Shown here: positions 25,932-35,565 of the stretch, piece by piece
Layout of the letters: every line of letters begins with the position of its first letter
Numbering within the stretch: position 1 is the first letter of the stretch
Source: Nitrospinota bacterium
GTDB lineage: Bacteria > 2-12-FULL-45-22 > JACOWJ01
Length of the DNA: 47,246 nt
Reading direction: 5' to 3'
Assembly: GCA_016176845.1 (NCBI GenBank)
Contig: JACOWJ010000003.1
Location: 1-47,246 of the forward strand
Position numbers and translations under genes: made by a program
The notes under the pieces: model-generated
Database searches by the model: none
What the model saw: only the letters and a program-made list of their open reading frames with translations
Told to the model about the DNA's origin: nothing

Positions 25932-25961
25932 GTTGACAAAAATAGACTCAAATATTATACT
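25932..25961 (+). promoter_or_regulatory. dnaK promoter overlapping a HAIR-like HspR operator
   Basis: TTGACA (25933-25938), a 17-bp spacer and TATACT (25956-25961) make a near-consensus housekeeping promoter. Overlapping it, GTTGACA (25932-25938), seven bases, and ACTCAAA (25946-25952) match the HspR operator HAIR (CTTGAGT-N7-ACTCAAG) with 4/7 and 6/7 identity at exactly the right spacing. An HspR-type regulator is encoded three genes downstream. The promoter is well supported; the operator is an inference from the imperfect match. No CIRCE element was seen. Confidence 0.65.
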
Positions 25962-26093
25962 CTATTGAAACTCAGGGTAAAGAGATAAGAGTGCACCCCT
26001 GACGAAAATTCGGAAGCCGGCAGGGGATTTAGAGCGCATCTGAATATCTCCAGGCAATTATTTCAGAATTTCAGAATTGAGGAGGATCGCTTT

Positions 26094-28001
26094 ATGGGAA
26101 AGATCATCGGTATCGACCTGGGAACGACGAACTCCGTGGTGGCGGTGATGGAAGGGGGCGATGTGACCGTTATTCCCAACTCCGAAGGGGGGCGCACCAC
26201 ACCCTCGGTGGTGGCCTTCACCAAGGATGGGGAGATCTTAGTGGGCCAGGTGGCCAAGCGGCAGGCCATCACCAATCCCGAAAATACGGTCTTCTCCATC
26301 AAACGGTTCATGGGTCGAAGGCACGACGAGGTTACCGAGGAGATCAAGATGGTGCCTTACAAGGTGATCCGAGGGCCCCATGGCGATGCCCGCATCGGCA
26401 TTCGGGGAAAGGAGTATTCCCCGCCCGAGATCTCGGCCATGATCCTGCGGAAGCTGAAGCAGTCCGCGGAGGATTACCTGGGCGAGAAGGTAACCGAGGC
26501 CGTGATCACCGTGCCGGCTTACTTCAATGATGCTCAGCGCCAGGCTACCAAGGACGCCGGCCAGATCGCCGGCCTGGACGTCAAGCGGATCATCAATGAG
26601 CCCACCGCGGCGGCCCTGGCCTACGGTCTGGACAAGAAAAAAGACGAGATCATCGCCGTCTACGACTTCGGAGGCGGCACCTTTGACATCTCCTGCCTGG
26701 AGGTGGGCGACAACATCGTGGAGGTCAAATCGACCAATGGAGATACCCATTTGGGCGGTGACAACATCGACCAAAGGATCATCGACTGGTTGGTCGCCGA
26801 ATTCAAGAAAGATCAGGGGATCGACCTCAGCAAGGATCCCATGGCGCTCCAGCGTTTGAAGGAGGCGGCAGAGAAAGCCAAGTGTGAGCTTTCCTCGACC
26901 CTGGAGACCGACATCAACCTCCCCTTCATCACGGCCGATGCCTCCGGTCCCAAGCACCTGAACATCCGACTGACCCGGGCGAAGCTCGAGCAGCTGGCCG
27001 CAGACCTGGTCGAGCGCTCCCTGGGGCCCTGCAAGATGGCCCTGAAGGACGCGAGCCTCTCGCCCCAGGAGATCCAGGAGGTGGTCCTGGTGGGCGGCTC
27101 CACCCGGATGCCCAAGGTTCAGGAGCTGGTTCGGGAGTTCTTCGTGCGGGAGCCCCACAAGGGCGTCAACCCCGATGAGGTGGTCGCCGTCGGGGCCGCT
27201 ATCCAGGCGGCCGTGCTGGCGGGCGAGGTGAGAGATGTCCTCCTGCTGGACGTGACCCCGCTCTCTTTGGGCATCGAGACCCTGGGTGGGGTGATGACCC
27301 GGCTCATCGAGCGCAACACGACCATTCCCACGCGCAAGAGCGAGACCTTCACCACCGCGGCCGACAACCAGACTAGCGTGGAGATCCACGTCTTGCAAGG
27401 GGAGCGAGAGATGGCGCGGGATAACCGGACCCTGGGCCGCTTCCACCTGGTGGGCATCCCTCCAGCCCCACGAGGGATGCCTCAGGTCGAGGTGACCTTC
27501 GATATCGATGCCAACGGCATCATGAACGTAACCGCCCAGGACAAGGCCACCCAACACCAGCAACAGATCACCATTACCTCCTCGAGCGGCCTCAGCGACG
27601 AGGAGGTCAAACGGATGGTCAAAGAGGGCGAGGTCCATTCTGAGGAGGACCACAGAAGGCGACAAGAGGTGGAGATCCGGAACCAGGCCGATAACCTGAT
27701 TTACACCACCGAGAAGACGCTCAACGAGCATCGAGACAAGCTGCCCGCCCCGGAGGCCCGGAGCATCGAGGAGGCCCTGGAGGAGGCCAAGAAGGCCATG
27801 GAAGGGAAGGAGATCCAGGCCATCAAGGAGGCCATGGACCGTCTGACCCAAGCCTCGCATCGACTGGCGGAGGTCATGTATCAGCAGCATGCCAAGGCTG
27901 GCGCCGGGCAATATGCAGGCCCTGGCGGTGGAAGCGGCCCCACCTCCCCTGGCGGCAGAGGAGATGGAGAGGTCGTGGATGCCGAATTTGAGGACGTTTG
28001 A
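26094..28001 (+). CDS. dnaK: Molecular chaperone DnaK (Hsp70)
   Basis: A 635-residue Hsp70 that binds and releases unfolded segments in an ATP cycle with DnaJ and GrpE. It begins [18 protein letters not shown] and has the ATPase motifs [13 protein letters not shown] and [14 protein letters not shown], the [14 protein letters not shown] linker region, and a helical lid ending in a Gly-rich tail and [12 protein letters not shown] at 26094 follows GAGGAGGA. It is the first gene of a cluster with dnaJ-type, hspR, grpE and dnaJ genes. Confidence 0.98.
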   Translation: MGKIIGIDLGTTNSVVAVMEGGDVTVIPNSEGGRTTPSVVAFTKDGEILVGQVAKRQAITNPENTVFSIKRFMGRRHDEVTEEIKMVPYKVIRGPHGDARIGIRGKEYSPPEISAMILRKLKQSAEDYLGEKVTEAVITVPAYFNDAQRQATKDAGQIAGLDVKRIINEPTAAALAYGLDKKKDEIIAVYDFGGGTFDISCLEVGDNIVEVKSTNGDTHLGGDNIDQRIIDWLVAEFKKDQGIDLSKDPMALQRLKEAAEKAKCELSSTLETDINLPFITADASGPKHLNIRLTRAKLEQLAADLVERSLGPCKMALKDASLSPQEIQEVVLVGGSTRMPKVQELVREFFVREPHKGVNPDEVVAVGAAIQAAVLAGEVRDVLLLDVTPLSLGIETLGGVMTRLIERNTTIPTRKSETFTTAADNQTSVEIHVLQGEREMARDNRTLGRFHLVGIPPAPRGMPQVEVTFDIDANGIMNVTAQDKATQHQQQITITSSSGLSDEEVKRMVKEGEVHSEEDHRRRQEVEIRNQADNLIYTTEKTLNEHRDKLPAPEARSIEEALEEAKKAMEGKEIQAIKEAMDRLTQASHRLAEVMYQQHAKAGAGQYAGPGGGSGPTSPGGRGDGEVVDAEFEDV

Positions 28002-28054
28002 CAGCACGGGCAGCAGGCAGTCCCTGCTTCCTGCCCACTCCATAGGACGAAGCC

Positions 28055-29038
28055 ATGGCCAATAAAAGGGATTACTACGAGGTGCTAGGCGTCAAAAGGA
28101 ACGCCACGGCCGCCGAGATCAAGAAGATCTATCGGAAGCTCGCTCGCAAGTACCATCCCGATGTCAACCCCGGGAATAAGCAGGCCGAGGAGAGGTTCAA
28201 GGAGATCTCGGAGGCCTACGAGGTGCTCAGCGATAAGGAAAAACGGAAGCTCTATGACCAGCATGGTCCTATGGCTTTCCAATCCGGTTTCGATCCATCG
28301 CGCACTCACGCTTACACCTACAATCCGGGAGAGGAGTTCGGCGGCTTCGATTTTAGGGGATTTGACCCCGGCTCGACCTTCGGAGATCGGTTCGGTGGCC
28401 TGGGGGATATCTTTCAACAGTTCTTCGGCGGCCGAAAGGGGGCTGCCAGACCGCCTCGCCCAGAGCCCGCCAAGGGCAGGGATCTGACCTATACGTTAGA
28501 GATCAGCCTCGAGGAGGCGGCCAAAGGGACGACGACCCAAATCGAGATAGGCCGAGCGGATGGTGGGAGCGGAAGCAGGGCCGAAGCCATCTCCGTGAAG
28601 ATCCCTCCTGGAGTCAACGAAGGCTCCAAGGTCAGGGTATCCGGCAAAGGGGAGCCAGGGATCCATGGGGGGCCTCCCGGTGACCTTTACATCACCACGA
28701 AGGTCCGCCCCCATCCTTTCTTCGAGAGAAGGGGAAACGACCTCCACTGCCAGGTCCCCATTACCCTCACGGAGGCCATTTTGGGAGGCAAGATCGAGGT
28801 GCCCACCATCGATGGCCCGATCACCATGACCATCCCGGAAGCCACGCAGGGGGGCCAGACCTTTCGCCTGAAGGGCAAAGGGATTCCCTATTTAAAAGGA
28901 ACGGGAAGGGGAGATCAGTATGTGATGGTTCAGATCACCCTGCCCAGGGATTTGGATCCTGTCTCCAGGGAACTGCTGCGGCAGTTTGGGGAGAGGAACC
29001 CCTATAATCCCCGGATCGGTTTGAGGGTCGTGTCATGA
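28055..29038 (+). CDS. DnaJ/CbpA-type co-chaperone without zinc finger
   Basis: A 327-residue type II J-protein. The J domain covers about 5-70 with HPD at 34-36, followed by a G/F-rich linker (about 75-130) and two C-terminal peptide-binding domains ([20 protein letters not shown], then [22 protein letters not shown]). The four CxxCxGxG zinc repeats of DnaJ are absent, as in CbpA. It stimulates DnaK ATPase. It lies 53 bp after dnaK and its stop overlaps the hspR start; a canonical dnaJ is also present 2.4 kb downstream, so the cluster encodes two J-proteins. Confidence 0.93.
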   Translation: MANKRDYYEVLGVKRNATAAEIKKIYRKLARKYHPDVNPGNKQAEERFKEISEAYEVLSDKEKRKLYDQHGPMAFQSGFDPSRTHAYTYNPGEEFGGFDFRGFDPGSTFGDRFGGLGDIFQQFFGGRKGAARPPRPEPAKGRDLTYTLEISLEEAAKGTTTQIEIGRADGGSGSRAEAISVKIPPGVNEGSKVRVSGKGEPGIHGGPPGDLYITTKVRPHPFFERRGNDLHCQVPITLTEAILGGKIEVPTIDGPITMTIPEATQGGQTFRLKGKGIPYLKGTGRGDQYVMVQITLPRDLDPVSRELLRQFGERNPYNPRIGLRVVS

Positions 29039-29427
29039 CGGGAAAAGAGGAACGGGAGCTTTTTACCATCAGCGTGGTCTCCAAGATGTTCGATATTCAT
29101 CCCCAGACCCTTCGGCTCTATGAAAGGGAAGGACTTCTTTCGCCCCGTCGCTCCGAGGGCAAGACCCGGCTCTATTGTCGAGAGGACCTGGAACGAATCC
29201 GAAAGATCTTGAGCCTGACTCGAGATATGGGGGTCAACCTGGCTGGGGTAGAGGTGGTCTTCACCATGCAGGACCAGATGGAGGCCATGAAGGGGTTCGT
29301 GGCCGAAATGTTCAGGTACCTGGACCAAGAGGTCAAGAGAGAGTTTGAAGAGCGGTGGCAAAGGGAAAGCCATGCCCTGGTGAGATTCCCGAGCTCCAAA
29401 TTGATGAAGGTGGGATTGGAGCGGTAG
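29035..29427 (+). CDS. hspR: HspR-type MerR-family heat-shock repressor
   Basis: A 130-residue MerR-like protein. The winged helix-turn-helix spans about 10-75 ([20 protein letters not shown], then [18 protein letters not shown]). The pattern [16 protein letters not shown] is characteristic of HspR, which represses dnaK operons at HAIR sites and uses DnaK as co-repressor. Its ATG overlaps the upstream J-protein stop by 4 bp. Its own promoter region at dnaK carries a HAIR-like sequence. The C-terminus is longer than in actinobacterial HspR and has a helical segment [19 protein letters not shown]. Confidence 0.9.
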   Translation: MTGKEERELFTISVVSKMFDIHPQTLRLYEREGLLSPRRSEGKTRLYCREDLERIRKILSLTRDMGVNLAGVEVVFTMQDQMEAMKGFVAEMFRYLDQEVKREFEERWQRESHALVRFPSSKLMKVGLER

Positions 29428-29482
29428 GCGCGAAGGCCAACATTTCCAAGCTCTCAAAGCTTATCTTGCAAGGAAAGGACGG

Positions 29483-30178
29483 ATGTTTTATATTGATCCG
29501 TTATACCTGATCTTGGTCGGTCCGCCTTTCCTATTGACCTTTTGGGCCCAGCTGAGAGTCCATACAACCTTCTCCATGTTCTCTCGCATGCCCTCGACCG
29601 TGGAGCTAACCGGAGCAGAGGTTGCCAGATTGATCTTGCGGAAGAACAGCATCCATGATGTGGAGGTCGAGGAAGGGACTGGGCGGGTTTGGAGTGTTTA
29701 TCACTTACGGCGCAAGCTCCTATGCCTATCGCCCAACATCTATCATGACCGCTCCCTGACCTCCATGGGGGTGGCCGCTCATGAGGCTGCGCATGCCATT
29801 CAGCATGCGCATGGATATGGAGCACTGCGGATCCGGCAGGGCATCGCCCCCGCGGCAATTCTGGGATCGAACTTGGCGATCCTCCTCTTTCTGGTGGGTG
29901 TTATCCTGGGGGCCTTGAATTTGGTGAAAGCCGGGGGGATCGCCTTCTTTTTGATGGTGTCGTTTCAGGTCATCACCTTGCCGGTCGAGCTCAATGCCTC
30001 CAAACGGGCCAGGCTTTTGTTGACCCGCTATGGCCTGGTCTCCAGTCCGGAACTGGAGGGGGTCGATCAGGTATTGAGCGCGGCTGCCTGGACTTATGTC
30101 GCTGCTGCCCTAATGGGGATTTTTCAGCTTTTCTCGCTTCGATCTGGCCTGATAGGGGCCAAACCGAGGAATCGTTAG
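29483..30178 (+). CDS. YugP-type membrane zinc metallopeptidase
   Basis: A 231-residue membrane protein of the neutral zinc metallopeptidase family typified by YugP. It has an N-terminal hydrophobic segment (about 3-22), the zinc motif HEAAH at 100-104 within GVAAHEAAHAIQHAHG, and three further helices (about 122-145, 150-168 and 205-222). The conserved ELNASKRA near 172-180 carries the probable third ligand. Membership of the heat-shock cluster suggests membrane-protein quality control, but substrates are unknown. ATG at 29483 follows AAGGA. Confidence 0.88.
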   Translation: MFYIDPLYLILVGPPFLLTFWAQLRVHTTFSMFSRMPSTVELTGAEVARLILRKNSIHDVEVEEGTGRVWSVYHLRRKLLCLSPNIYHDRSLTSMGVAAHEAAHAIQHAHGYGALRIRQGIAPAAILGSNLAILLFLVGVILGALNLVKAGGIAFFLMVSFQVITLPVELNASKRARLLLTRYGLVSSPELEGVDQVLSAAAWTYVAAALMGIFQLFSLRSGLIGAKPRNR

Positions 30179-30209
30179 GAAATGTCCATAGCATCTCATG
30201 GGAGGCAGG

Positions 30210-30680
30210 ATGTCTGAGGGACCAGAAGAAAAAGGCTTTACCGTTACCGATAAAAGGATCACTGCCCGCGAGGGAGAAGGGGAGACCAGGACAGAGAGCT
30301 CCCCCGAGGGACCAGCAGAGCCCGAGGAGAGAAAAGCCAGGGGGGAGGGGCTGAAGGAGAGGATTTTTAGGAGGATCCGGGGAGAGGAAAAAGAGAAAGG
30401 AAGAAGGCAGGAGCGGCCGGAGGAAGAGGAGTCCTTGCCGGAGATCGATTTCTCCAGCTTTATCTTCTCTCTGAGCAGCTCTGCCCTCCTTCATCTCGGA
30501 GAGATCCCCGACCCCATCTCTCATAAGAGGGAGAAGAGCCTTCCGTTTGCCAAGCAGACGATCGATATTCTGGCGATGCTCAGAGAGAAGACCCAGGGCA
30601 ATCTCACAACCGAAGAAGAAAGGTTGCTGGACAACATCTTGTACGATTTACGGATGCGATACATTCGGGCGGTGGGGTAA
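30210..30680 (+). CDS. DUF1844 domain protein
   Basis: A 156-residue acidic/basic protein with a DUF1844 domain in its C-terminal half (DFSSFIFSLSSSALLHLGEIPDP, then FAKQTIDILAMLREKTQGNLT and EERLLDNILYDLRMRY). Its N-terminal region is low-complexity and charged. Residues about 7-15 read KGFTVTDKR, nearly the same as the GFTVIDKR in the N-terminus of the adjacent GrpE. ATG at 30210 is preferred because GGAGG lies immediately before it; 30198 would give a longer start containing that site. DUF1844 proteins have no known function; here the gene is 3 nt upstream of grpE. Confidence 0.85.
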   Translation: MSEGPEEKGFTVTDKRITAREGEGETRTESSPEGPAEPEERKARGEGLKERIFRRIRGEEKEKGRRQERPEEEESLPEIDFSSFIFSLSSSALLHLGEIPDPISHKREKSLPFAKQTIDILAMLREKTQGNLTTEEERLLDNILYDLRMRYIRAVG

Positions 30681-30683
30681 GCG

Positions 30684-31400
30684 ATGGAGAAAGTCGAAAA
30701 TAGCCGGGAACGCCCTCAAGAGTCTTCATCCCAACCGGGTGAACCGAGGGCAGGCTTTACGGTGATCGATAAGCGGCCTTGGGCTGAAAGGTTAGATGCC
30801 GAAGCTACGGAGGGATTGGAAGAGGCTGCGATCGAGGAACCCCGCTATCCTTCTTTTGTGGAGGAGTTGCTCGAAAAGCTCCAGGAGAAGGACCGGAAGC
30901 TGAAGGAGTTCATGGCCTCATACAAGGAAGAGGCAAAACGGGAGAATGAGGAGTTCCGGAGACGATTGACCAAGGAGATGGAGAGGCGGCTGGATACCGC
31001 CAAGGTTGATCTGATCCGGAGATTCCTGGACGTGCTGGATAACCTGGATCGGGCCTTGGCGCACGCGGCAAGCCAGGGCTTCCCCGAGGGCACCGCTTCT
31101 AAAAAGGGGCTGGAGTCACCGGGGCAGGCGGGGACCCCTTCGGACGCGGGGCCCCTTCTCATGGGAGTGGAGAGCGTCCGGGATCAATTTTTAGGGGTCC
31201 TTCGAGACCTGGGCGTCCAAAGGTTGTTGCGGTGCGGTCAAGCCTTCACCCCTGAAACCGACGAGGCTTTGCAGGTAACCCCGGTGGACGAGGCAGAAAA
31301 AGATAATCTGGTGTTGGAGGAGATCCAGCCGGGATATGCACTGAACGACAAACTGATCCGGCCGGCAATGGTCAAGGTCGGGAGGTTCTTTCAAGGCTAA
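30684..31400 (+). CDS. grpE: GrpE nucleotide exchange factor
   Basis: A 238-residue co-chaperone that releases ADP from DnaK. It has a charged N-terminal extension with GFTVIDKRPW (about 24-33), a long dimerisation coiled coil (about 60-120), then VDLIRRFLDVLDNLDRALAHA, and the C-terminal beta domain (LLRCGQAFTPETDEALQV, then VLEEIQPGYALNDKLIRPAMVKVG). It begins 3 nt after the DUF1844 stop. A short insert rich in Gly/Pro/Ser (about 136-153) sits between coiled coil and beta domain. Dimerisation and thermosensing are family properties, not seen directly. Confidence 0.94.
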   Translation: MEKVENSRERPQESSSQPGEPRAGFTVIDKRPWAERLDAEATEGLEEAAIEEPRYPSFVEELLEKLQEKDRKLKEFMASYKEEAKRENEEFRRRLTKEMERRLDTAKVDLIRRFLDVLDNLDRALAHAASQGFPEGTASKKGLESPGQAGTPSDAGPLLMGVESVRDQFLGVLRDLGVQRLLRCGQAFTPETDEALQVTPVDEAEKDNLVLEEIQPGYALNDKLIRPAMVKVGRFFQG

Positions 31401-31415
31401 AGTCCTTCCATTATT

Positions 31416-32816
31416 TTGGGGAACAGCATGGTGAAGAAGGATTACTACCAGATCCTAATGGTATCCAGGGAGGCTCCGGAAGAAGAAATTAAAAAGGCTT
31501 ACCGCAAGCTGGCCTTCAAATACCATCCCGATCGAAACCCTGAAGACAACGAGGCAGAAGAAAGGTTTAAGGAGGCCGCAGAGGCCTATGAGGTGCTGCG
31601 CGACCCGGAGAAACGGCAGCTCTACGACCGCTTTGGCCACGATGGGCTGAAGGGATCGGGGTTCAGCGGATTCTCCGGCTTCGAGGATATCTTCTCCAGT
31701 TTCGGCGACGTCTTTGGCGACTTCTTTGGCTTCAGCACTCGCTCCCGCAGCCGCACACGGGCCCGCAAGGGGGGTGATCTCCGCTATGACTTGCAGGTTC
31801 CCTTCCTGGATGCGGCTTTCGGCAAAGAGACGGAGATCGAGATCACCAAACCGGAGCGATGCGCCACCTGTAAGGCGACTGGCATCAAGCCCGGCAGCCA
31901 TCCCAGCGAATGCCATTACTGCCATGGGAGGGGCGAGATATCCCGCTCTCAGGGCTTCTTCACGATCAGTACGGTCTGTAGCTATTGTGGGGGAACGGGT
32001 CAGTTGATCACGGACCCTTGCCCGGACTGCCGGGGCAGGGGCAGGGTTCAACGGCGAAAGCGCCTCTCGATCAAGATCCCAGCGGGAGTGGAGACCGGCT
32101 CCCGGTTGAGGCTTCGGGGAGAAGGAGATGAGGGCGAGAATGGGGGTCCCCCGGGGGATCTCTACATCGTGATCCACGTGGAGCCCCATCCCTTTTTCGA
32201 GCGCCGAGGAAACGACATCTTTTGCCAGATCCCCATCTCCTTCGCTCAGGCGGCGTTGGGAGCCGAGATCGAAGTTCCAACCCTTCAGGGGACCCATATC
32301 TTTACCCTTCCACCTGGAACCCAGTCGGGAGAGGTCTTCTATCTAAAAGGGGAAGGTATTCCCGGCCTGGGGGGGAACCGCCGAGGGGACCAAATCGTAC
32401 AGGTCTTCATCAAGGTGCCCACGAAGCTCACGAAGAGGCAGGCAGAGCTGTTGCGGGAGTTCGCTAAAGAAAACCAGGAGCCTGCGAGCACGACTCCGGT
32501 CGAGGAGGAAGGCGAAAAAGCCCCAGGAGAAGAGCAGAGTCTCGGTTGCGGAGCACGCCATCGGGTGGCGAAGCGGGCACACTCCTGGCTGAATCGCCTC
32601 CGGCGGCTCTTCATCCGTCGGAAGAAGAAGGTCAATGACCATCAAACCTTTCCTGAAGGGACTTGTGGCCCTATGTTTTTCTCTGGGATGGGCCTGGCTG
32701 GGTCCCTCTTCCGGGGCCGGGGAAGCCAGGGTTTCCATCGATTTTCCTCCCAACGGCACTGCCTGGGATCGCCCCTGTTCCACGGCCCTGGTATCCGGCT
32801 ATCTCCAGCCCGCTGA
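31416..32816 (+). CDS. dnaJ: Molecular chaperone DnaJ, with C-terminal over-run
   Basis: Type I J-protein: J domain (about 7-72) with HPD, a G/F linker, the zinc region with four repeats ([32 protein letters not shown]), and the peptide-binding domains. It stimulates DnaK and holds substrates. The 466 residues exceed the usual 370-390. After about residue 360 comes an acidic tail, then a very basic [16 protein letters not shown] segment, and the frame then runs 182 bp into the next gene, whose signal peptide starts at 32635. A stop in another frame (TGA 32636-32638) would give the usual ATGA junction, so a late frameshift is possible. The native start may be ATG 31428 (MVKKDYYQ). Confidence 0.92.
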   Translation: MGNSMVKKDYYQILMVSREAPEEEIKKAYRKLAFKYHPDRNPEDNEAEERFKEAAEAYEVLRDPEKRQLYDRFGHDGLKGSGFSGFSGFEDIFSSFGDVFGDFFGFSTRSRSRTRARKGGDLRYDLQVPFLDAAFGKETEIEITKPERCATCKATGIKPGSHPSECHYCHGRGEISRSQGFFTISTVCSYCGGTGQLITDPCPDCRGRGRVQRRKRLSIKIPAGVETGSRLRLRGEGDEGENGGPPGDLYIVIHVEPHPFFERRGNDIFCQIPISFAQAALGAEIEVPTLQGTHIFTLPPGTQSGEVFYLKGEGIPGLGGNRRGDQIVQVFIKVPTKLTKRQAELLREFAKENQEPASTTPVEEEGEKAPGEEQSLGCGARHRVAKRAHSWLNRLRRLFIRRKKKVNDHQTFPEGTCGPMFFSGMGLAGSLFRGRGSQGFHRFSSQRHCLGSPLFHGPGIRLSPAR

Positions 32817-33933
32817 AGCCCGGAGGGACCCTCTTTACGATGTAGCGCTGATTGTCGACACCTCTGGGAGCACCCTCTCGCCTTCGGGGAGTGACATCGA
32901 TGGGGATGGCATCGTCGGCGAGATCCCCCAATCTCCTGACAGCCCGCCGCTGGGTGTCGTGCCCTCGTCCACCGACCTGGATGACTCCGTCCTGGCCGCC
33001 GAGGTGGCAGGAGCCAAAAGACTGCTCCGACTCCTGAACCCGGAAACCACGCAGGTAGCCCTCATCCAGTTTGCCGGAGATATCCTCCTGGGAGGACACA
33101 GCAACCCGGCGACGCCGGATGCCTCTCTGGAGCAACCGTTGACCCATGATTACGGCAGGGTCAGGGAGGCCTTGGATCGGGTTTTTGCCAGGGGATCCAA
33201 TGGAGGGACCAATGTGGCCGCAGGGGTCCGGGCGGGGATCGAGGAGTTGATGGGCCTGAACCCCCAGGGAGGCCGGCCACGGCCCGGCTCCAGGAGGCTG
33301 ATCCTCTTCCTCACGGATGGCGCCCCCAGCCTTCCGGTAGGCACCGTGGAGGATATCGACAGCGAGGACAAGATCCTGGCCATCAGCGCGGCCGATATTG
33401 CGCGGGAAGCTGGGGTTGGCCTGACCCTCTACGTGATCGGCAGCTATGCCCTCTCCTCTCCCGCCACCATGAAGGAGATGGCCCGGATCACCCGCGGGAG
33501 GTACATCCCCGTTTCCGATCCCGGACAGATCGTGACGGTATTGGGAGAGACCAAATTCCTCGACCTGGCCGCCCTGCAGGTCACCAATCTATCGCTGGAC
33601 CTCCCGGCCCTTCAGGTCTTGCTCACCCCAGAAGGATATTACGTGGCAGAAGTGGCCATCCGGCCGGGCATCAACCGGATCCGGGCAACGGTTACAGCCA
33701 AAGAAGGCCCGCCGGTCCACGCATCGATTGTGATCCACTGCCTGGCAGAGAAGGGCGAGAAGGAATTGTCGTTGAACCTCTCCAAGGACGATTTCTCCAC
33801 TCTGAAGCTGACCCTGGACCAGGAGAGAGAGAGGCTCTTGAAGCTGGCTCCCCTGAAGGGGCCCGTATCCCCCGGGGAAAAGGAACAATTGGAGCTGGAG
33901 TTGGAGGTGGAGCCCTCTCCGAAGAAACCTTGA
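32635..33933 (+). CDS. Secreted VWA-domain protein
   Basis: A 432-residue protein with a Sec-type signal peptide (about 1-28) and a von Willebrand factor A domain with the MIDAS motif DTSGS (75-79), NGGTNVAAG and FLTDGAPS. Just after the MIDAS strand, [10 protein letters not shown] (87-96) resembles a calcium-binding EF-hand/dockerin loop, so divalent metal binding is likely. The C-terminal third forms a beta-rich region and ends in a charged Glu/Lys tail. Location is predicted to be periplasmic or extracellular. It overlaps the over-run of dnaJ by 182 bp and is convergent with a lipoprotein gene. Function is unknown. Confidence 0.8.
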   Translation: MTIKPFLKGLVALCFSLGWAWLGPSSGAGEARVSIDFPPNGTAWDRPCSTALVSGYLQPAEARRDPLYDVALIVDTSGSTLSPSGSDIDGDGIVGEIPQSPDSPPLGVVPSSTDLDDSVLAAEVAGAKRLLRLLNPETTQVALIQFAGDILLGGHSNPATPDASLEQPLTHDYGRVREALDRVFARGSNGGTNVAAGVRAGIEELMGLNPQGGRPRPGSRRLILFLTDGAPSLPVGTVEDIDSEDKILAISAADIAREAGVGLTLYVIGSYALSSPATMKEMARITRGRYIPVSDPGQIVTVLGETKFLDLAALQVTNLSLDLPALQVLLTPEGYYVAEVAIRPGINRIRATVTAKEGPPVHASIVIHCLAEKGEKELSLNLSKDDFSTLKLTLDQERERLLKLAPLKGPVSPGEKEQLELELEVEPSPKKP

Positions 33934-33953
33934 AAAACTCCGGAAGTAAACCG

Positions 33954-34721
33954 CTAAAAAGGGCTGGATATCAGGACAATCCGAAGAGGACAGGAGACTT
34001 CCGGGGGCTTCAACGCGGAAAGGGTGAGCTCTGAAGAGAAGGGATGGCCATTCACCAACAGTTGAGGCTTGGGCACGCCCATCTCCTTTTCGAGATAGGA
34101 GGCCAGGCCCCAGATTTTCCCTTGAGAGAGCCCTTCGAGCATCTTATCCTTCTCTTTCCCAATGAGGAGCGGCAAGCGCGCTTCCGGATCTTCCAGGATC
34201 ACTTTGGCCCCGGGGGGCATCTGCTTGAAGAGCTTTCCCATCCGTTGGAGCACCCCTTTTCCCTCTTGGGTCAATGCGTTGTCGCCGCCAAAGAAGTACC
34301 CTTCATTGAGATAGAGGCGCATGCCCACAGGGTCATCGAGAAGGGCAAGCCAACCCTTCTGGGTCTCGGGCAGAAATTCCCGCTGGATCTGTTCGGCCGG
34401 GCTGCCCGGGGTCGCTGCCGCCTGATCTTCCGAAGCGGCCTTGAGCCTGCGGATTTTCTCCCTTAAGAGGGCCTGTTTCTCCAACTCGTCTTTGATCTCC
34501 AATTCCCTCTTTTCTCTCTCCGCCTTTTCGAGACGTCGATTGCCGATCCAGGCCAATCCACCCCCCACGACCGTGCCCACCCCCGGGATGATCATACTTC
34601 CCATCATGGCACCCATGACAGTCGCATCCTGAGAAGAAGCCCTCTCTCGAGGCGTGGAGGCACAGCCCAAGGAGTTAATCACTAAAAGGGAGAGTAAGCA
34701 GGACAGGGCCGACCGTCTCAT
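33954..34721 (-). CDS. Lipoprotein with degenerate OmpA-like C-terminus
   Basis: A 255-residue protein with a lipoprotein signal ending in the lipobox SLGC (C20). A glycine-rich stretch GVGTVVGGGLAWIG (about 46-59) and a charged helix (60-100) follow. The C-terminal region (about 150-240) has the pattern of an OmpA/peptidoglycan-associated domain (LTQEGKGVLQRMGKLFKQMPPGAKVILE, then LASYLEKEMGVPKPQLLVNG), but the peptidoglycan-binding Asp and Arg of the family are not recognisable. Outer-membrane location is inferred. It is convergent with the VWA gene, with 20 bp between the stops. Confidence 0.65.
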   Translation of the reverse strand: MRRSALSCLLSLLVINSLGCASTPRERASSQDATVMGAMMGSMIIPGVGTVVGGGLAWIGNRRLEKAEREKRELEIKDELEKQALLREKIRRLKAASEDQAAATPGSPAEQIQREFLPETQKGWLALLDDPVGMRLYLNEGYFFGGDNALTQEGKGVLQRMGKLFKQMPPGAKVILEDPEARLPLLIGKEKDKMLEGLSQGKIWGLASYLEKEMGVPKPQLLVNGHPFSSELTLSALKPPEVSCPLRIVLISSPF

Positions 34722-34986
34722 TTCATTGCCCCCTCCACAAGACCCACAGAGAAGATGTCAACCGATGGAACCCCATATCGTCGATTAGGAATATGGCACA
34801 GACAGACCTGGAAAGCAAGGCCGTGGATCGGTTCTCGGCCTCTATCTTCATGGGACAAAAGCGGCCAAAAATGGACATCAAAGGACCAATATGATATTTT
34901 GAACATCAAATTTGTTGGCGCGAATAAACGTCGGGATGACCAATGGCAATGTAGCAATGTCGTATCAATCCGCCATTTCCCTTGGG

Positions 34987-35136
34987 ACACCCAAGCGCAT
35001 GAAAAGGGCCTGTGAGGCTCCCTCTCCCTTCGGGGGAGAGGGTTGGGGTGAGGGGCTATTTTCGTACTAATGTAGGGGCGGGATTTATCCCGCCCGCCTC
35101 CATCCCAACGCTTATTCGCTCCTATTAAAATTTTGA
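34987..35136. repeat. Long dispersed repeat (copy B of three)
   Basis: CACCCAAGCGCATGAAAAGG, GGCTCCCTCTCCCTTCGGGG, GGTTGGGGTGAGGGG, TTTTCGTA and GGGCGGGATTTATCCCGCCC. A related GCGCGAATAAACGTCGGGAT segment lies just upstream (34912-34955). It matches copies at 17255 and 41741. The 34722-35228 gap holds these repeats and no gene that I can support. Confidence 0.8.
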
Positions 35137-35228
35137 GGCAACCATCGTTTTCATAGAGACCCAAGCCGGCATGGCAAAGAGGCTTGCTATGAGGGGGCCT
35201 TGAAGTCCCACGATCTCAGGAGGAGCGC

Positions 35229-35387
35229 ATGGACGCTGAGTTTTTGACCATCGATGGAGGGAGATCTATGGCGTACGAGAAGGGTGATGTCGTGCTGGTG
35301 CCCTTTCCCTTCCGAGACAAATCCGCCGACAAGGTTCGCCCGGCCGTGGTATTAAATAGTTGTCAAGGATTTAAGCCAGGGATATAA
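35229..35387 (+). pseudogene. MazF/PemK-type toxin, N-terminal remnant
   Basis: From ATG 35268 the ORF reads MAYEKGDVVLVPFPFRD, then KVRPAVVLN, the start of PemK/MazF RNase toxins. After residue 31 it diverges and stops at 35385-35387, so about two thirds of the toxin is missing. An in-frame ATG at 35229 with AGGAGG ahead adds 13 residues. The stop lies in a promoter-like sequence (TTGTCA-17-TATAAT) and the left target duplication of the MITE at 35389. The toxin was probably already truncated before the MITE arrived because the mismatch begins about 30 bp upstream of it. No antitoxin gene was recognised. Confidence 0.6.
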
Positions 35388-35388
35388 T
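35360..35388 (+). promoter_or_regulatory. Sigma-70-like promoter disrupted by the MITE
   Basis: TTGTCA (35360-35365), a 17-bp spacer and TATAAT (35383-35388). The -10 hexamer is inside the 10-bp GGGATATAAT target duplication, so the sequence downstream of the original promoter now resumes after the second copy (35491-35500). Confidence 0.4.
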
Positions 35389-35490
35389 CATTCGTGTCAA
35401 CTTAAGGTTTGGTCCTGGGAGCGCGGCCATCCTGGTCGCTCTTTGCGGGCGGGGACGCCCGCGTTCCCAGGGGTTAAGTTGACACGAATG
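35389..35490. mobile_element. 102-bp MITE with 17-bp inverted ends and 10-bp target duplication
   Basis: Termini CATTCGTGTCAACTTAA and TTAAGTTGACACGAATG are perfect inverted repeats of 17 bp. The element is flanked directly by GGGATATAAT on both sides (35379-35388 and 35491-35500). The inside is GC-rich and partly palindromic (CCTGGGAGCGCGG / CGCGTTCCCAGG). It has no ORF, so a transposase in trans would be required. The intact duplication indicates a fairly recent insertion. Confidence 0.88.
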
Positions 35491-35565
35491 GGGATATAAT
35501 AGCCTCAGGTTTCGCCATTTTCCACAGGGCGTGGTGGAGCAGCGTTGCGCCGGGCAAGTTGAGCC

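Noticed and set aside
25965-26000. Sigma-32 promoter for dnaK
   Set aside because: TTGAAA is present, but the nearest C-rich -10-like sequence is about 25 bp away, too far; the sigma-70 promoter just upstream is far better.
35229-35387. Functional MazF toxin
   Set aside because: Only the first 31 residues match the family; the RNase core is missing and no antitoxin gene was found.
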